From Paracoccaceae bacterium (GTDB lineage: Bacteria > Pseudomonadota > Alphaproteobacteria > Rhodobacterales > Rhodobacteraceae), in contig JAFIEO010000041.1 in NCBI GenBank assembly GCA_020832445.1, positions 26,702 through 90,701 of the forward strand: a DNA stretch of 64,000 nt, read 5' to 3'. Below, piece by piece: positions 8,604 to 18,136 of the stretch (position 1 is the first letter of the stretch; every line of letters begins with the position of its first letter). The translations under genes and the position numbers were made by a program. A model generated the notes under the pieces. It saw only the letters and a list, made by a program, of their open reading frames with translations, did no database searches and was not told the origin of the DNA.

Positions 8604-9530
8604 TCAGTCGTCCAGTGCTGCCAGCACAGCGTCCAGCCCGTCATCGCCATCGCGGGTGGTCACGCCGTCCAGCCATGGGGTCAGGGCATCACGATTGGCC
8701 GACAACCATGTGCGTGCCGCATCTTCGGGCACGGCACCATCATTCAGGATGGCACCCATGATTTCGTTTTCCAACTCCAGCGTGAATTCCAGATTATTCA
8801 GGAACTGGCCCAGATTTGGGCATTCCTCGACCAGACCGGCGCGGGTGTTGGTATAGACTTCGGCACCGCCGAAATCGGGGCCGAACCAGTCATCGCCGCC
8901 CGCCAGATAGGTCAGGTCGAAATTGGCATTCATCGGGTGCGGCTCCCACCCCAGAAAGACAACGGGTTCATCACGACGGTCGGCGCGGGCCACTTGTGCC
9001 AGCATGCCTTGTTCCGAACTTTCGACAACTTCGAATGCCGACAGGCCAAAGGCATCTGCCTCGATCATGTCCAGAATCAGTCGATTGCCGTCATTGCCCG
9101 GCTCAATCCCGTAAATGCGGCTTTCCAGCGCTTCGGCTTGTGTGACAATATCTTCGAAATTTTCAATCCCAAGGGCCGCGCCCGCGGCATTGGTGGCCAG
9201 CGTGTATTTCGCACCGGAAAGGTTGCGGCGCACGGTGTCCACTGTGCCCGCGTCGCGGTAGCTGGCGATGTCGGCCTCCATCGTGGGCATCCAGTTGCCA
9301 AGGAACACATCCACATCGCCATTGGCCATGGATGTATAAGTCACAGGCACAGACAGAACCAACGTGGTGGTGTCATAGCCTAGCGCGTCCAGTATCGTGG
9401 TCGCCACAGCGGTTGTGGCGGTGATGTCTGTCCAGCCCACATCGGAAAACGTGATCTGCTCGCATGTCGCAAATGCAGGGGCGGCGACAAATGTTGCAGC
9501 GGCGGCAAGTGTTGTCAGACGAAGGGTCAT
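8604..9530 (-). CDS. choX: Periplasmic choline-binding protein
   Basis: 308 residues from ATG 9530, favoured because GGGAG lies 8 nt upstream; ATG 9536 is also possible. A Sec signal peptide ends near APAFA. The mature part is an OpuAC-type substrate-binding fold (ITFSDVGWTDITATTAV, NGDVDVFLGNWMPTMEAD, FLGWEPHPMNA). The GW and FLGW tryptophans are of the kind that form aromatic cages for quaternary amines in this family. It is first gene of the leftward uptake operon, divergent from betI across a BetI-type palindrome. Confidence 0.92.
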   Translation of the reverse strand: MTLRLTTLAAAATFVAAPAFATCEQITFSDVGWTDITATTAVATTILDALGYDTTTLVLSVPVTYTSMANGDVDVFLGNWMPTMEADIASYRDAGTVDTVRRNLSGAKYTLATNAAGAALGIENFEDIVTQAEALESRIYGIEPGNDGNRLILDMIEADAFGLSAFEVVESSEQGMLAQVARADRRDEPVVFLGWEPHPMNANFDLTYLAGGDDWFGPDFGGAEVYTNTRAGLVEECPNLGQFLNNLEFTLELENEIMGAILNDGAVPEDAARTWLSANRDALTPWLDGVTTRDGDDGLDAVLAALDD

Positions 9531-9557
9531 AGGCATTTCTCCCGGTTTTGATTTTTC

Positions 9558-9573
9558 TTGATTGACCAATCAA
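9558..9573. promoter_or_regulatory. Probable BetI operator
   Basis: Inverted repeat TTGATTG-AC-CAATCAA in the 103-bp divergent interval between choX and betI. The arms are perfect over 7 bp. BetI repressors bind AT-rich ATTGATT/AATCAAT-type palindromes and are released by choline, so this site could control both directions. Confidence 0.65.
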
Positions 9574-9633
9574 TAAACAATCAGCTAGTCATCTTGCAAC
9601 CAAAAACATGACTTGTCGTTACAGGGATTGACT

Positions 9634-10221
9634 ATGCCGAAGCTAGGAATGGAGCCTATCAGGCGCGACGCGCTGATCAAGGCAGCAATTGCCGAGATTG
9701 GCGCAACCGGCGCGCTGGAGGTGACGGTCAGCCGTATCGCGCGGCGCGCGGGCATGTCATCGGCACTGGCGCATCATTATTTCGGATCGAAAGAACAGAT
9801 GTTTCTGGCGGCCATGCGGCATATTCTGGCCGTCTATGGCGCGGAAATGCGCGGCGCGCTGGCCATGGCCAATGGGCCGGAGCAACGCTTGCAGGCGCTT
9901 ATCCGCGTGTCATTCAGCGGAGCCAACTTTCGCCGTGACGCGGTGTCGGCATGGTTGAATTTCTATGTGATGGCGCAGCGCAATGCGCAGGCGGCGCGCC
10001 TGCTGCGCATTTATCAGCAACGCATACGCAGCAATCTGCGCCATGCCCTGCGTCCGCTTGCAGGGGACGGGGCGGCGGCGGATCTGGCAGAAGGGGCGGC
10101 GGCCATGATCGACGGTGTTTACCTGCGCGAAGCACTGGGTCCGGATGAACCCAATGGCCAACGCGCCGAGCAACAGGTTGCAGGATGGCTGCAATCCGCT
10201 TTGGACAAGAGGGCAAGATGA
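9634..10221 (+). CDS. betI: BetI, TetR-family repressor of betaine synthesis
   Basis: 195 residues from ATG 9634, with AGGGA just upstream. The N-terminal TetR helix-turn-helix is clear ([28 protein letters not shown], about residues 31-58). The rest is the BetI-type ligand domain ([23 protein letters not shown]). It represses the bet operon, relieved by choline. Its stop overlaps the betB start by 4 bp (ATGA). It faces choXWV, and the palindrome between them is its likely operator. Confidence 0.93.
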   Translation: MPKLGMEPIRRDALIKAAIAEIGATGALEVTVSRIARRAGMSSALAHHYFGSKEQMFLAAMRHILAVYGAEMRGALAMANGPEQRLQALIRVSFSGANFRRDAVSAWLNFYVMAQRNAQAARLLRIYQQRIRSNLRHALRPLAGDGAAADLAEGAAAMIDGVYLREALGPDEPNGQRAEQQVAGWLQSALDKRAR

Positions 10222-11669
10222 AAGCACAACCGAAAGCCAGCCATTTCATTGCAGGCGACTGGGTCGAGGATACAGCCGGCGCAGCATTCGACAGCATCCA
10301 CCCCGCCACAGGCGAGGTGATCGCGCGGCTGCATGAAGCAACGCCCGACATCATGTCGCGCGCACTGGACGCGGCGCAGGCAGCGCAACCTGCGTGGGCG
10401 ACGCTGGCACCGGTGGAACGTGGACGCATCCTGCACCGCGCGGCAATGATCCTGCGCGCGCGCAATCACGACCTGTCGGTTCTGGAAACACTGGATACGG
10501 GCAAACCGTTGCAGGAAACGCTGGTGGCCGATGCCGCATCAGGCGCGGATGCGTTTGAATATTTTGCGGGCTTCGCCCCCACTGTAACCGGCCAGACCAT
10601 CGCGCTGGGTCGCGACATGGCCTATACCCTGCGCGAGGCACTGGGCGTGTGTGTGGGCATTGGTGCGTGGAATTACCCCATCCAGATTGCCAGCTGGAAG
10701 GCCGCGCCCGCGCTGGCATTTGGCAATGCGGTGGTGTTCAAACCGTCAGAGGTGACGCCCCTGAGCGCGCTGGCACTGGCAGAAATCCTGCATGAAGCGG
10801 GCTTGCCTGCGGGGCTGTTCAATGTGGTGCAGGGGCGTGGTGCCGTGGGCGCGGGGCTGGTCACCGATGCGCGTGTGGCGAAAGTATCGCTGACAGGATC
10901 GGTGCCCACGGGGCGCAAGGTCTATTCCGCCGCAGCCGAGGGCATTCGCGCGGTAACGATGGAGCTGGGCGGCAAATCACCGCTGATCATTTTTGACGAT
11001 GCGGATGTGGAAAACGCGGTCAGCGCAGCGATTCTGGCCAATTTCTATTCGTCGGGGCAGATTTGTTCCAATGGCACGCGGGTGTTTGTGCACCGCGATA
11101 TTAAGCAGGCATTTCTGGACCGGCTGGCCGCGCGCACCCGCCAGATCAGGCTGGGTGACCCGCTGCACGAGGATACGCAGATGGGTCCGCTTGTCTCGGA
11201 TCAGCAAATGCACAAGGTGCTGGGCCATATCGCAGACGGGATAAAGGCAGGCGCGCGGCTGGTTTGCGGGGGCGCGCGGCATGGAGAGGTCGGGTGTTTC
11301 GTCCAGCCCACGGTTTTTGCCGATGTGCGCGACGATATGGCACTTGCGCGCGAGGAAATCTTCGGCCCCGTCATGTCGGTGCTGGATTTCACCGATGAGG
11401 GAGAGGTGATCACCCGCGCGAACGCGACCGAATACGGGCTGGCGGCGGGCGTGTTTACCCGTGATCTTGCGCGCGCCCACAGGGTTGCGGGCGCGTTGCA
11501 GGCGGGCACCGTGTGGGTGAATGCCTATAACCTGACCCCCGTGGAAATGCCTTTCGGGGGCGTCAAGGCCAGTGGCGTGGGGCGCGAAAACGGGCATGCC
11601 GCGCTGGAGCATTACACGCGCATCAAATCGGTCTATCTGGGGCTTGGGGATGTTGATGCACCCTATTGA
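10218..11669 (+). CDS. betB: Betaine aldehyde dehydrogenase
   Basis: 483 residues from ATG 10218, which overlaps the betI stop; a longer in-frame start lies inside betI. Aldehyde dehydrogenase family: general-base Glu in MELGGKSP (about residue 254), catalytic Cys in [13 protein letters not shown] (about 288), NAD-binding [10 protein letters not shown], and the C-terminal [15 protein letters not shown]. It oxidises betaine aldehyde to glycine betaine in the cytoplasm. It is followed after 28 bp by a terminator-like hairpin before betA. Confidence 0.95.
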   Translation: MKAQPKASHFIAGDWVEDTAGAAFDSIHPATGEVIARLHEATPDIMSRALDAAQAAQPAWATLAPVERGRILHRAAMILRARNHDLSVLETLDTGKPLQETLVADAASGADAFEYFAGFAPTVTGQTIALGRDMAYTLREALGVCVGIGAWNYPIQIASWKAAPALAFGNAVVFKPSEVTPLSALALAEILHEAGLPAGLFNVVQGRGAVGAGLVTDARVAKVSLTGSVPTGRKVYSAAAEGIRAVTMELGGKSPLIIFDDADVENAVSAAILANFYSSGQICSNGTRVFVHRDIKQAFLDRLAARTRQIRLGDPLHEDTQMGPLVSDQQMHKVLGHIADGIKAGARLVCGGARHGEVGCFVQPTVFADVRDDMALAREEIFGPVMSVLDFTDEGEVITRANATEYGLAAGVFTRDLARAHRVAGALQAGTVWVNAYNLTPVEMPFGGVKASGVGRENGHAALEHYTRIKSVYLGLGDVDAPY

Positions 11670-11697
11670 CCGCGCAACCTGGCTTGACCTTGCGGAC

Positions 11698-11729
11698 GCG
11701 CACCTTGCGGTGCGCGACACCATTTTTTT
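11698..11729 (+). terminator. Terminator-like hairpin between betB and betA
   Basis: GCGCACC-TTGC-GGTGCGC stem, then GACACCA and a run of seven T (11723-11729). A second GC stem (GGCGCGCC-GATT-GGGCGCGC) follows at about 11732-11751. The position implies partial termination or differential betB/betA message levels. Confidence 0.55.
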
Positions 11730-11784
11730 CAGGCGCGCCGATTGGGCGCGCAGGCGCAATTGCCGCGGGCAGGGGTAAATTGAT

Positions 11785-13425
11785 ATGAACGCCGATTATA
11801 TCATTGTCGGGGCAGGGTCCGGTGGGTCCGCCGTTGCTGCCCGGCTGACCGAAGCAGGGCATTCGGTGTTGATTGTTGAAGCGGGTGGCAGTGACATCGG
11901 CCCGTTTATCCGCATGCCGGGTGCGTTGTCCTACCCGATGAACATGCGCCGCTATGACTGGGGCTTTCGGACGGAGCCGGAGCCGCATCTGGGCGGGCGG
12001 ACACTCGCATGCCCGCGCGGGCGCGTGATCGGGGGATCGTCCAGCATAAACGGCATGGTCTATGTGCGCGGTCATGCGCGTGATTTTGACCATTGGGCTG
12101 AAAGCGGTGCCAGCGGTTGGGGGTATAGCGATGTGCTGCCCTATTTCAAACGCATGGAAAACTGGCATGGTCCCGCCCCGTCGCAATGGCGCGGCACGGG
12201 GGGGCCGCTGCATGTCACGCGCGGTGCGCGCGATAATCCGTTATTCAACGCTTTTATTGAGGCCGGCGCGCAAGCGGGCTACCCGCTGACCGAAGATTAC
12301 AACGGTACCGCGCAAGAAGGTTTCGGCGCAATGGAAGCCACGATCTGGCGTGGTCAGCGCTGGTCGGCCGCCGATGCCTATTTGCGCCCCGCATTGGCGA
12401 CAGGGCGCGCGCGCCTGATCAGGGGTGAAGTTGCGCAGGTTGTGTTCGATGACGAACAGCGCGCAACGGGGGTTCGGTTGACCGATGACCGTGTGCTTCA
12501 TGCCAATGCAGAAGTTATTCTGGCCGCATCAAGCATCAACACCCCGAAACTGCTGATGCTGTCCGGTATTGGCCCTGCGGCGCATCTGGCCGAGCATGGG
12601 ATCGCTCTGCGCGCCGACCGCCCCGGTGTGGGGCAAAACCTGCAAGACCATCTGGAGCTGTATCTGCAATATTCCGCAACCCAGCCGATCACGCTGTATA
12701 AATACTGGTCCTTGCCGGGCAAGGCCTGGGTCGGGGCAAGATGGCTTTTTACACGCAAGGGGCCGGGGGCGTCGAACCAGTTCGAGGCCTGTGCCTTCAT
12801 CAGGTCGCGGGCGGGGATCGATTACCCGGATATCCAGTATCATTTTCTGCCGATTGCCGTGCGGTATGATGGCAAGGCCGTGGCAGAGGGGCATGGATTC
12901 CAAACCCATGTCGGGCCGATGCGGTCCAAAAGTCGCGGTTGGGTGAAGCTGCGTTCGCCACGCCCGCAAGATGCGCCGCGCGTGTGTTTCAACTACATGA
13001 GCCACCCTGATGACTGGACCGAGTTTCGCAGCTGCATCCGCCTGACCCGTGAAATCATGGGGCAGGCAGCGTTCAAGCCCTTTATGGGCCATGAAATACA
13101 GCCCGGTGCGGCGGTGTCCGAGGATGCGCAGCTTGATGCGTTTATTCGTGAACATGTCGAAAGCGCGTATCACCCCTGCGGCACGGCCCGAATGGGCAAA
13201 GCGGATGACCCCGCAGCGGTCGTCGACCCGCAGGGGCGTGTGATCGGCGTGCGTGGTTTGCGCGTTGCCGACAGCTCGATTTTTCCGCGCATCACAAATG
13301 GTAACCTGAATGCACCATCGATCATGGTCGGTGAAAAAATCGCCGACCATATTCTTGGGCGCAGGCTTCCGGCCGAGAATCTGGCGCCTTCCGTGCACCC
13401 CGACTGGGCGCGCCAGCAGCGTTGA
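11785..13425 (+). CDS. betA: Choline dehydrogenase (GMC oxidoreductase)
   Basis: 546 residues, the normal BetA length. N-terminal FAD-binding Rossmann motif [13 protein letters not shown] (8-20), GMC signature around [20 protein letters not shown] (72-91), and C-terminal active-site region with [13 protein letters not shown] and the closing [17 protein letters not shown]. It oxidises choline to betaine aldehyde, normally membrane-associated and coupled to the respiratory chain. It is the third gene of betI-betB-betA. The frame closes 79 bp before a dispersed repeat. Confidence 0.95.
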   Translation: MNADYIIVGAGSGGSAVAARLTEAGHSVLIVEAGGSDIGPFIRMPGALSYPMNMRRYDWGFRTEPEPHLGGRTLACPRGRVIGGSSSINGMVYVRGHARDFDHWAESGASGWGYSDVLPYFKRMENWHGPAPSQWRGTGGPLHVTRGARDNPLFNAFIEAGAQAGYPLTEDYNGTAQEGFGAMEATIWRGQRWSAADAYLRPALATGRARLIRGEVAQVVFDDEQRATGVRLTDDRVLHANAEVILAASSINTPKLLMLSGIGPAAHLAEHGIALRADRPGVGQNLQDHLELYLQYSATQPITLYKYWSLPGKAWVGARWLFTRKGPGASNQFEACAFIRSRAGIDYPDIQYHFLPIAVRYDGKAVAEGHGFQTHVGPMRSKSRGWVKLRSPRPQDAPRVCFNYMSHPDDWTEFRSCIRLTREIMGQAAFKPFMGHEIQPGAAVSEDAQLDAFIREHVESAYHPCGTARMGKADDPAAVVDPQGRVIGVRGLRVADSSIFPRITNGNLNAPSIMVGEKIADHILGRRLPAENLAPSVHPDWARQQR

Positions 13426-13503
13426 AAGCGCGTTCTGGCAAGCATCGCGCATGGCTGCATTGCAGGGAAATGACGGGTCTGGCTTGCAGTGTTTCGGTAT
13501 ATT

Positions 13504-13607
13504 TTAGAGCATATCACGTTCATTCGCATTCACGAGACATGCTCTAACTTATTGATTTCGCATGTTCGAGAAGCTCAAAACCGGTTCCCACTTTTGCGCA
13601 ACATGCT
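13504..13607 (-). repeat. Dispersed repeat family B (RIME-like), copy 1
   Basis: About 104 bp with two palindromes: TTAGAGCAT...ATGCTCTAA around TTCATTCGCATTCACG, and GAAGCTCAAAACCGG / TTTTGCGCAACATGC. It is the reverse orientation of copies at 40654-40762, 47356-47435 and 50921-51024. It resembles, from memory, the rhizobial RIME1-type intergenic mosaic elements; that relationship is not verified. It lies directly beside the IS110-type element downstream of betA. Confidence 0.8.
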
Positions 13608-14826
13608 TGTCTTATGCTGATGCCGGCTCTTATGCGAAGAAAGAGCCAGTGCGCGCCACGCCATTTATGGCGCGCACTGGCGGTGGCTTGATCGTCACGG
13701 GCTTGGTCGTGATGGACCGTTTTAGAGTGTGTTCAGCCATCGTCTTCGCCTGAGGCCTGAACGGAGTGCGGCGGATCAGGAAACGATCCGGGGGATCGTT
13801 TCCTCGCCAAACGAGCGGCGTAAAGCCCTCTGCGACAAGCATAGGACAGCGAAGATGAACAAGGATACCATCGGAATATACATCTCGAAAGATGCGCTCG
13901 ATGCGCATCGGCTGAGCACAGGCGCGGCAGCGCAATTTGCCAATTCTCAGACTGGTCTGCGGGCACTGCGCCGCTGGATCGGGGCGGATTCGCCCGGTTT
14001 GATCGTCTACGAGGCGACCGGCGTTTATCACGGACCCCTTGAGCGCGCTTTCGCCGGGGTTCTGCCGCTGGTGAAGGTAAACCCGCTTCAGGCACGGCGC
14101 TTCGCGCAGGCCTGCGGAACACGGGCGAAAACTGACGCGGTGGATGCACGTATATTGGCTGTTATGGGGGCCGCCCTCGATCTGGAGCCGGACAAGCTGT
14201 CTGACGAAAATCAACCTGCGCTCAAGGAGTTGCAAATCGCGCGCATGGCCCTGATCAAAGATCGCACCCGCTTGATGAACCGTCTCAAGACCCAGACTCT
14301 GCCGTTGACAAAGCGCCAGACCAAGTCACGACTTACGCAGATCACGCGGCAGCTTGAGGAGCTGGATGCCGAGTTGCTCACGCAGGTGTGGGCCTGTCCA
14401 CAGCGCGAACGCGCTTTCGATATTCTCTGCTCAATCCCGGGGTCGGGGCAGTCACGGCGGTTGCCATGATCATCGAATGCCCCGAAATCGGAACACTGGG
14501 CAGAAAGCAGATCGCCAGCCTCGCAGGCTTGGCACCAATGACCCGACAATCCGGCAAATGGCGTGGTGTGGCGTTCATACAGGGCGGGCGCAAGTTCCTG
14601 CGCGACGCGCTCTACATGCCCGCCCTAGTCGCCGCCCGCCACAACCCGGATCTGCGACAGAAATACCAGACCATGATCAAGGCCGGAAAGCCCGCCAAAG
14701 TCGCGCTGACAGCCCTCATGCGAAAGCTTATCGAACTGGCCAACGCACTCGTCCGACAAGACCGCGAATGGACGCCAAAAACAGCTTGATCAAGACAGAT
14801 ACTCTAAGATCGGAGGAAACGTTGTA
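13608..14826 (+). mobile_element. IS110-family insertion sequence (boundaries estimated)
   Basis: The transposase (13855-14789) is preceded by about 250 bp of non-coding sequence with two strong hairpins. One is CCAGTGCGCGCCA/TGGCGCGCACTGG at about 13648-13681, the other GGAAACGATCC/GGATCGTTTCC at about 13779-13802. IS110 elements often lack terminal inverted repeats and have structured non-coding ends, in some cases encoding a guide (bridge) RNA. The left end appears to abut repeat family B. The exact ends cannot be set without other copies. Confidence 0.5.
13855..14789 (+). pseudogene. IS110-family transposase, frameshifted
   Basis: Starts at ATG 13855 with AGGACAG upstream. The first frame carries the DEDD catalytic half (IGIYISKDALDAH, VYEATGVYHGPLERA, KTDAVDARILAV). 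It then changes near 14440-14450: upstream reads ILCSIPGS, whereas the frame one base back reads NPGVGAVTAVAMIIECPEIG, which is the expected continuation (Transposase_20 domain, LAGLAPMTRQSGKWRG, GGRKFLRDALYM). A single missing G in the CCCGGGGTCGGGG run explains it. The family normally has one continuous reading frame, so this is an inactivated copy, a programmed -1 slip or a base-calling error. Confidence 0.85.
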
Positions 14827-14996
14827 GCTTATTTATTTTGCCCAATTCCGGGTCGAAGAAAAGTCTATCACCTTTTTCGGGATTACGTTGATCGAGTTCC
14901 GCTAACCCTGTCGGGGGTTGCAATGGTGCGCGTGGATGGCCTTTGCGCGCCGGAAAACGCAGAAGTGGCAGAAGTGTCAGCATTGTCAGGCTGCGT

Positions 14997-15647
14997 TCAG
15001 CGAATGCCTGCGATCTGCGTGCTGGTCACCTGTGCGCCGCCTTCCAGCACAAGAAGGATTTGTCCGTTGTTGTTGCGCACTTCCATAACAGGGGAATAAT
15101 GGACGGCCCTGGTGGTGGAAATGTTGTCATTCCCGCGGAAATCTTCGACCGTGAACAGATAAGACCCGTGCGGAAGGGGCGTTGCCAGATCATGGGCGAG
15201 GTCAATGACAATACTACTTTGCCCTGTGCTGGCCGGAACCCGCGCAAGTTCCTGCCCGTCAATCGAGGAAATGACAAGGTCGCGGCTGGTCGCCTCGGCA
15301 ACGGCGGGGGCTTGCAGTGTCAACGGCGCGCCGGAGTAGCGGACGGGCGCATCTGTCGCCACTTCCTTGTTCAGCCAGTTTGCCAGATCAGAAAACATCA
15401 TCTGGTCTGTCAGCCTGCCAAGAAGCTGATTGGTCTGAATCTGCTGCTCGACACCGGAAAATGTTGCAAGCTGGACCGCGAAATCGGATGATTCGACAGG
15501 ATTTAGCGGGTTCTGGTTTTGCATCTGCGTGGTCAGCATACGCAGAAACATCGCAAAATCCGACCCGTCAGTGAAAGCGCTTTTCCCGCCTTGGGGCGTG
15601 CTGCCGACGGCTGGTGCACTGACCGAGTTGTTTTCGATACTGAACAT
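14997..15647 (-). CDS. flgD: FlgD flagellar hook assembly scaffold protein
   Basis: 216 residues from ATG 15647 (GAGAGAGAA just upstream; a TTG 12 bases earlier is less likely). The N-terminal FlgD domain is clear: FLRMLTTQMQNQNPLNPVES (about 31-50) then FAVQLATFSGVEQQIQTNQLL. The C-terminal part matches the FLIG/Fn3-like region of hook caps (VPASTGQSSIVIDL, PHGSYLFTVEDF). It caps the growing hook. It is downstream of fliK on the same strand. Confidence 0.93.
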   Translation of the reverse strand: MFSIENNSVSAPAVGSTPQGGKSAFTDGSDFAMFLRMLTTQMQNQNPLNPVESSDFAVQLATFSGVEQQIQTNQLLGRLTDQMMFSDLANWLNKEVATDAPVRYSGAPLTLQAPAVAEATSRDLVISSIDGQELARVPASTGQSSIVIDLAHDLATPLPHGSYLFTVEDFRGNDNISTTRAVHYSPVMEVRNNNGQILLVLEGGAQVTSTQIAGIR

Positions 15648-15743
15648 ATTCTCTCTCAATGGTTTGGAACGCTTGGTGTGCGCAGCAGGGGGAATGGATA
15701 AGGCGGGATATTCAGTTTCTTGCCATCTACAATTTGATGATGC

Positions 15744-17186
15744 CTATAGCCGCAGGTCCATTCCGGTGGAATGCGAAGCGACAGGCGGCCGCTCCGGGTT
15801 TTTGCGGGGCGGGTTCGGGGGGCTGGTTTCAAGAAGTTGCAGCCGGTGTGCTGGCCCGTCCCCGCCATGTTCTGCCAGTTTCAGATCAACATTTGTAAAC
15901 CCGAGGGCCGTAAGATCATCAAGCAGCAGATTCAGCGACCGCTTCAGCATGTCAAGCATATCAAGTCGGCCGGCCAGCATTGATATCTGGACACTGCCGT
16001 CTGCTGTTGAAACTGCAATCCTTAATTTGCCGCCCATCCCGTCCAGCATGTCCAGTTCAAAAACCGGGTCCCCGTTTGCTGTCGCTGCCTGTATCGCCTG
16101 TGCAATTCCTGCGGAAAACGCCGCATCGTTTCGCAACAGGGATGTTGTCGCACGGGCGGCATGGTTTGCGGGCGCGTCGGTCGCGGCCAGATTTGCGAAA
16201 TCGGCAATGTGCACCGGTTGGTCGCGAACTGTCAGATCCGGCTGCTCATGTCGCGGAATGCCGGTCGTGTCCAGTGCGATGGGCGTCGCCAGCTGCTGGA
16301 TCACCGATAGTGCCCCTGCGGGCATAGCGACATACCCGTCAGGTGAGGGCGTGGTGGCGATCCCTGCCTGATTGTCGGATTTTTGTGCCTGCACGGATGT
16401 GGTTTTCGTATGTGAATGGGCCTGATGTTCAGCTGCGATTGTTGCGCCCGTCAGCGTTGCAGGAATGTGCAGGGGCGCTGTGTTTGTCCCACCGGCGGAA
16501 AGTGCAAGTTGCAATGCGGTATCTGCTGGCTGTGTCAGGACGGCATCGGGTGTGAATGTCCCGAAGGGATGATCATAGACCGCATTTATCATGGATGTCG
16601 CAAATGCAGCTTCGCCACGCGCGTTCGGCATAGCGTGAAATTCAAGCGCGCCAAGGGACCGGATGCGTGCAATGGCCAGACGGTCTGGGCTAATATTATT
16701 ATGCAAGGGCAGGGCTTGCATGTCGAGTTTTGTGTGCGCCTTTGCCTGCGTGGGCACCTCCTCCTCCGCTGACGGAGTATGCAAAGGCGACGGCGCATTT
16801 CCGGGCAGGATTGCGGGTTCGTCGCCGCTTGCCGGCGTTGATGATTCCGCATCCGGCAAGTGCGGCGCTTCAATGGCGGGCGTGTCCACATCGACGTTAG
16901 ACAGGTCATGCGTATTGGCCGGCTTCTGTACCAGCGATTCAGGGCTGTCCTCCAGAGCCACTATATGTGTGATGTCATCTTCGCCGTCCGGCAGATCGGT
17001 ATCCTGTTGTGTGTCGCGCGCATGTGGCGCTGGCGCGTGCTGATCATTGCGCGGCGCAGATGTTGTCATTGAGGCCAGTATCCGCGCAAACTCCGTGCCG
17101 TGTTGTGACGGACGTACAGGTGCGTTTGCAGCGGCGGGGGGCGTGCCTTGCGATGCTGGTATATCTGGTATGGGTCCGATGATCAT
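15744..17186 (-). CDS. fliK: FliK-type flagellar hook-length control protein
   Basis: 480 residues from ATG 17186, 5 nt after AGGAGG; the adjacent GTG 17189 is too close to the ribosome site. The N-terminal two thirds are low-complexity, rich in Ala/Thr/Pro/Asp/His (disordered ruler region). The C-terminal Flg_hook domain starts near residue 375 (FELDMLDGMGGKLRIAVST, MLAGRLDMLDMLKRSL). FliK measures hook length and switches export specificity. It is 96 bp upstream of flgD and divergent from the flgJ-like gene. Confidence 0.88.
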   Translation of the reverse strand: MIIGPIPDIPASQGTPPAAANAPVRPSQHGTEFARILASMTTSAPRNDQHAPAPHARDTQQDTDLPDGEDDITHIVALEDSPESLVQKPANTHDLSNVDVDTPAIEAPHLPDAESSTPASGDEPAILPGNAPSPLHTPSAEEEVPTQAKAHTKLDMQALPLHNNISPDRLAIARIRSLGALEFHAMPNARGEAAFATSMINAVYDHPFGTFTPDAVLTQPADTALQLALSAGGTNTAPLHIPATLTGATIAAEHQAHSHTKTTSVQAQKSDNQAGIATTPSPDGYVAMPAGALSVIQQLATPIALDTTGIPRHEQPDLTVRDQPVHIADFANLAATDAPANHAARATTSLLRNDAAFSAGIAQAIQAATANGDPVFELDMLDGMGGKLRIAVSTADGSVQISMLAGRLDMLDMLKRSLNLLLDDLTALGFTNVDLKLAEHGGDGPAHRLQLLETSPPNPPRKNPERPPVASHSTGMDLRL

Positions 17187-17223
17187 CACATCCTCCTGGA
17201 TGATCCATAATCCAACAAAGTAA

Positions 17224-17238
17224 TTACCGAATCTTTAC
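17224..17238. promoter_or_regulatory. Possible CtrA-like site between divergent flagellar genes
   Basis: TTAC-N7-TTAC in the 99-bp interval between fliK and the flgJ-like gene. The CtrA consensus is TTAA-N7-TTAA(C), so each half-site has one mismatch. CtrA controls flagellar genes in Rhodobacteraceae; this assignment is tentative. Confidence 0.3.
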
Positions 17239-17285
17239 CAGCGGGCAGGTATTTTAGGGACGCAACTCTTGAAAGGGTCATTCAG

Positions 17286-17585
17286 ATGTCGGGAATCACT
17301 TCGCTACATGCGCATATGCCTGTGCAGGAGAAACAGTCGAATACGCGCGCGCACCAGCATCACGCAAGTGCGGTCGAGTTCGAGGCACTTGTTCTTGCCG
17401 AATTGTTGCGCGCGGCCGGCGCCGGAAAACCAATTTCCGGGTTCGAAGGCGGGTTGGGGGAAGACCAGTTCGCATCGTTTCTGGTGGATGCGCAGGCGCG
17501 CGCCATCGCAGCAAGGGGCGGCATCGGGCTGGCGGAAATGGTGATGCGCGCCAGCGAAAAGGACGGGGGCACCGGACATGTCTGA
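17286..17585 (+). CDS. FlgJ-like rod-binding protein
   Basis: 99 residues, matching the N-terminal rod-binding domain of FlgJ only (VEFEALVLAELLRAAGAGKP, GEDQFASFLVDAQARAIA, GGIGLAEMVM). It lacks the C-terminal muramidase domain of enterobacterial FlgJ, as usual in alphaproteobacteria. It would act as the rod cap or scaffold in the periplasm. It overlaps the next gene by 8 bp. Confidence 0.85.
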   Translation: MSGITSLHAHMPVQEKQSNTRAHQHHASAVEFEALVLAELLRAAGAGKPISGFEGGLGEDQFASFLVDAQARAIAARGGIGLAEMVMRASEKDGGTGHV

Positions 17586-17916
17586 AAGGATGGCCGCGCA
17601 GCTTCGGGCGCTGCTGGAGGATGAAAAGCAAGCCCTTCTGCGGGCGGATTTCGACAGTCTTGCGCATTTGGCCGACCGCAAGGAAGCGTTCATTGAGGAA
17701 TTGTCTGCGCAGCCGTTGCACGGCAAGGCCCTTCGCGAATTGCGCGATGCCAATGCGCACAATCAGGCGTTGCTGGCGGCGGTTGCCAAGGGGGTTTCAG
17801 CAGTGCGCCTGACGGTCTTGCAGCATCATAAGGCAAGAAATACATCATTTTATCAAAAGGATGGTTCGCAAAGCCCACTTTTGCCGCAGGCAGGAAAACT
17901 CGCCCGCCGTGCCTGA
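17578..17916 (+). CDS. flgN: FlgN-like flagellar export chaperone
   Basis: 112 residues, predicted helical (LRALLEDEKQALLRADFDSLAHLADRK), with the FlgN pattern of a long first helix then LRELRDANAHNQALLAAVAKGV. FlgN-family chaperones bind hook-associated proteins before export. It overlaps the flgJ-like gene by 8 bp, so is probably co-translated. Sequence conservation in this family is weak, so the symbol rests on length, helix pattern and context. Confidence 0.68.
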   Translation: MSERMAAQLRALLEDEKQALLRADFDSLAHLADRKEAFIEELSAQPLHGKALRELRDANAHNQALLAAVAKGVSAVRLTVLQHHKARNTSFYQKDGSQSPLLPQAGKLARRA

Positions 17917-18078
17917 GGGGCGCGTTTACCAGTTTTGCAAGAAACTGGGCTGAAGGACTGCGAATCACGTCGGCGTTCACGCTCTGGTAACTTGCTTGAT
18001 CCATATTGGCACTTATCGGCAGAAGGCTGATCTGACGGGCTTTCAAATCATCGTCTGAATGCAGAATGCAGCAAACCT

Positions 18079-18095
18079 CACCCCTGGGGGGTGAC
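18079..18095 (+). promoter_or_regulatory. Hairpin in the flagellin 5' leader
   Basis: TCACCCC-TGG-GGGGTGA stem-loop 41 bases before the flagellin start codon. FlbT in Caulobacter acts on the flagellin mRNA 5' untranslated region, and flbT is encoded just downstream here, so this stem is a candidate target. Confidence 0.35.
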
Positions 18096-18136
18096 CCAAA
18101 AACCATGTGCAAAATGCACAAATCGAAAGGCATAAC

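Noticed and set aside
12529..13452. A 307-residue minus-strand frame opposite betA
   Set aside because: Antisense to clear GMC oxidoreductase motifs; no motifs of its own.
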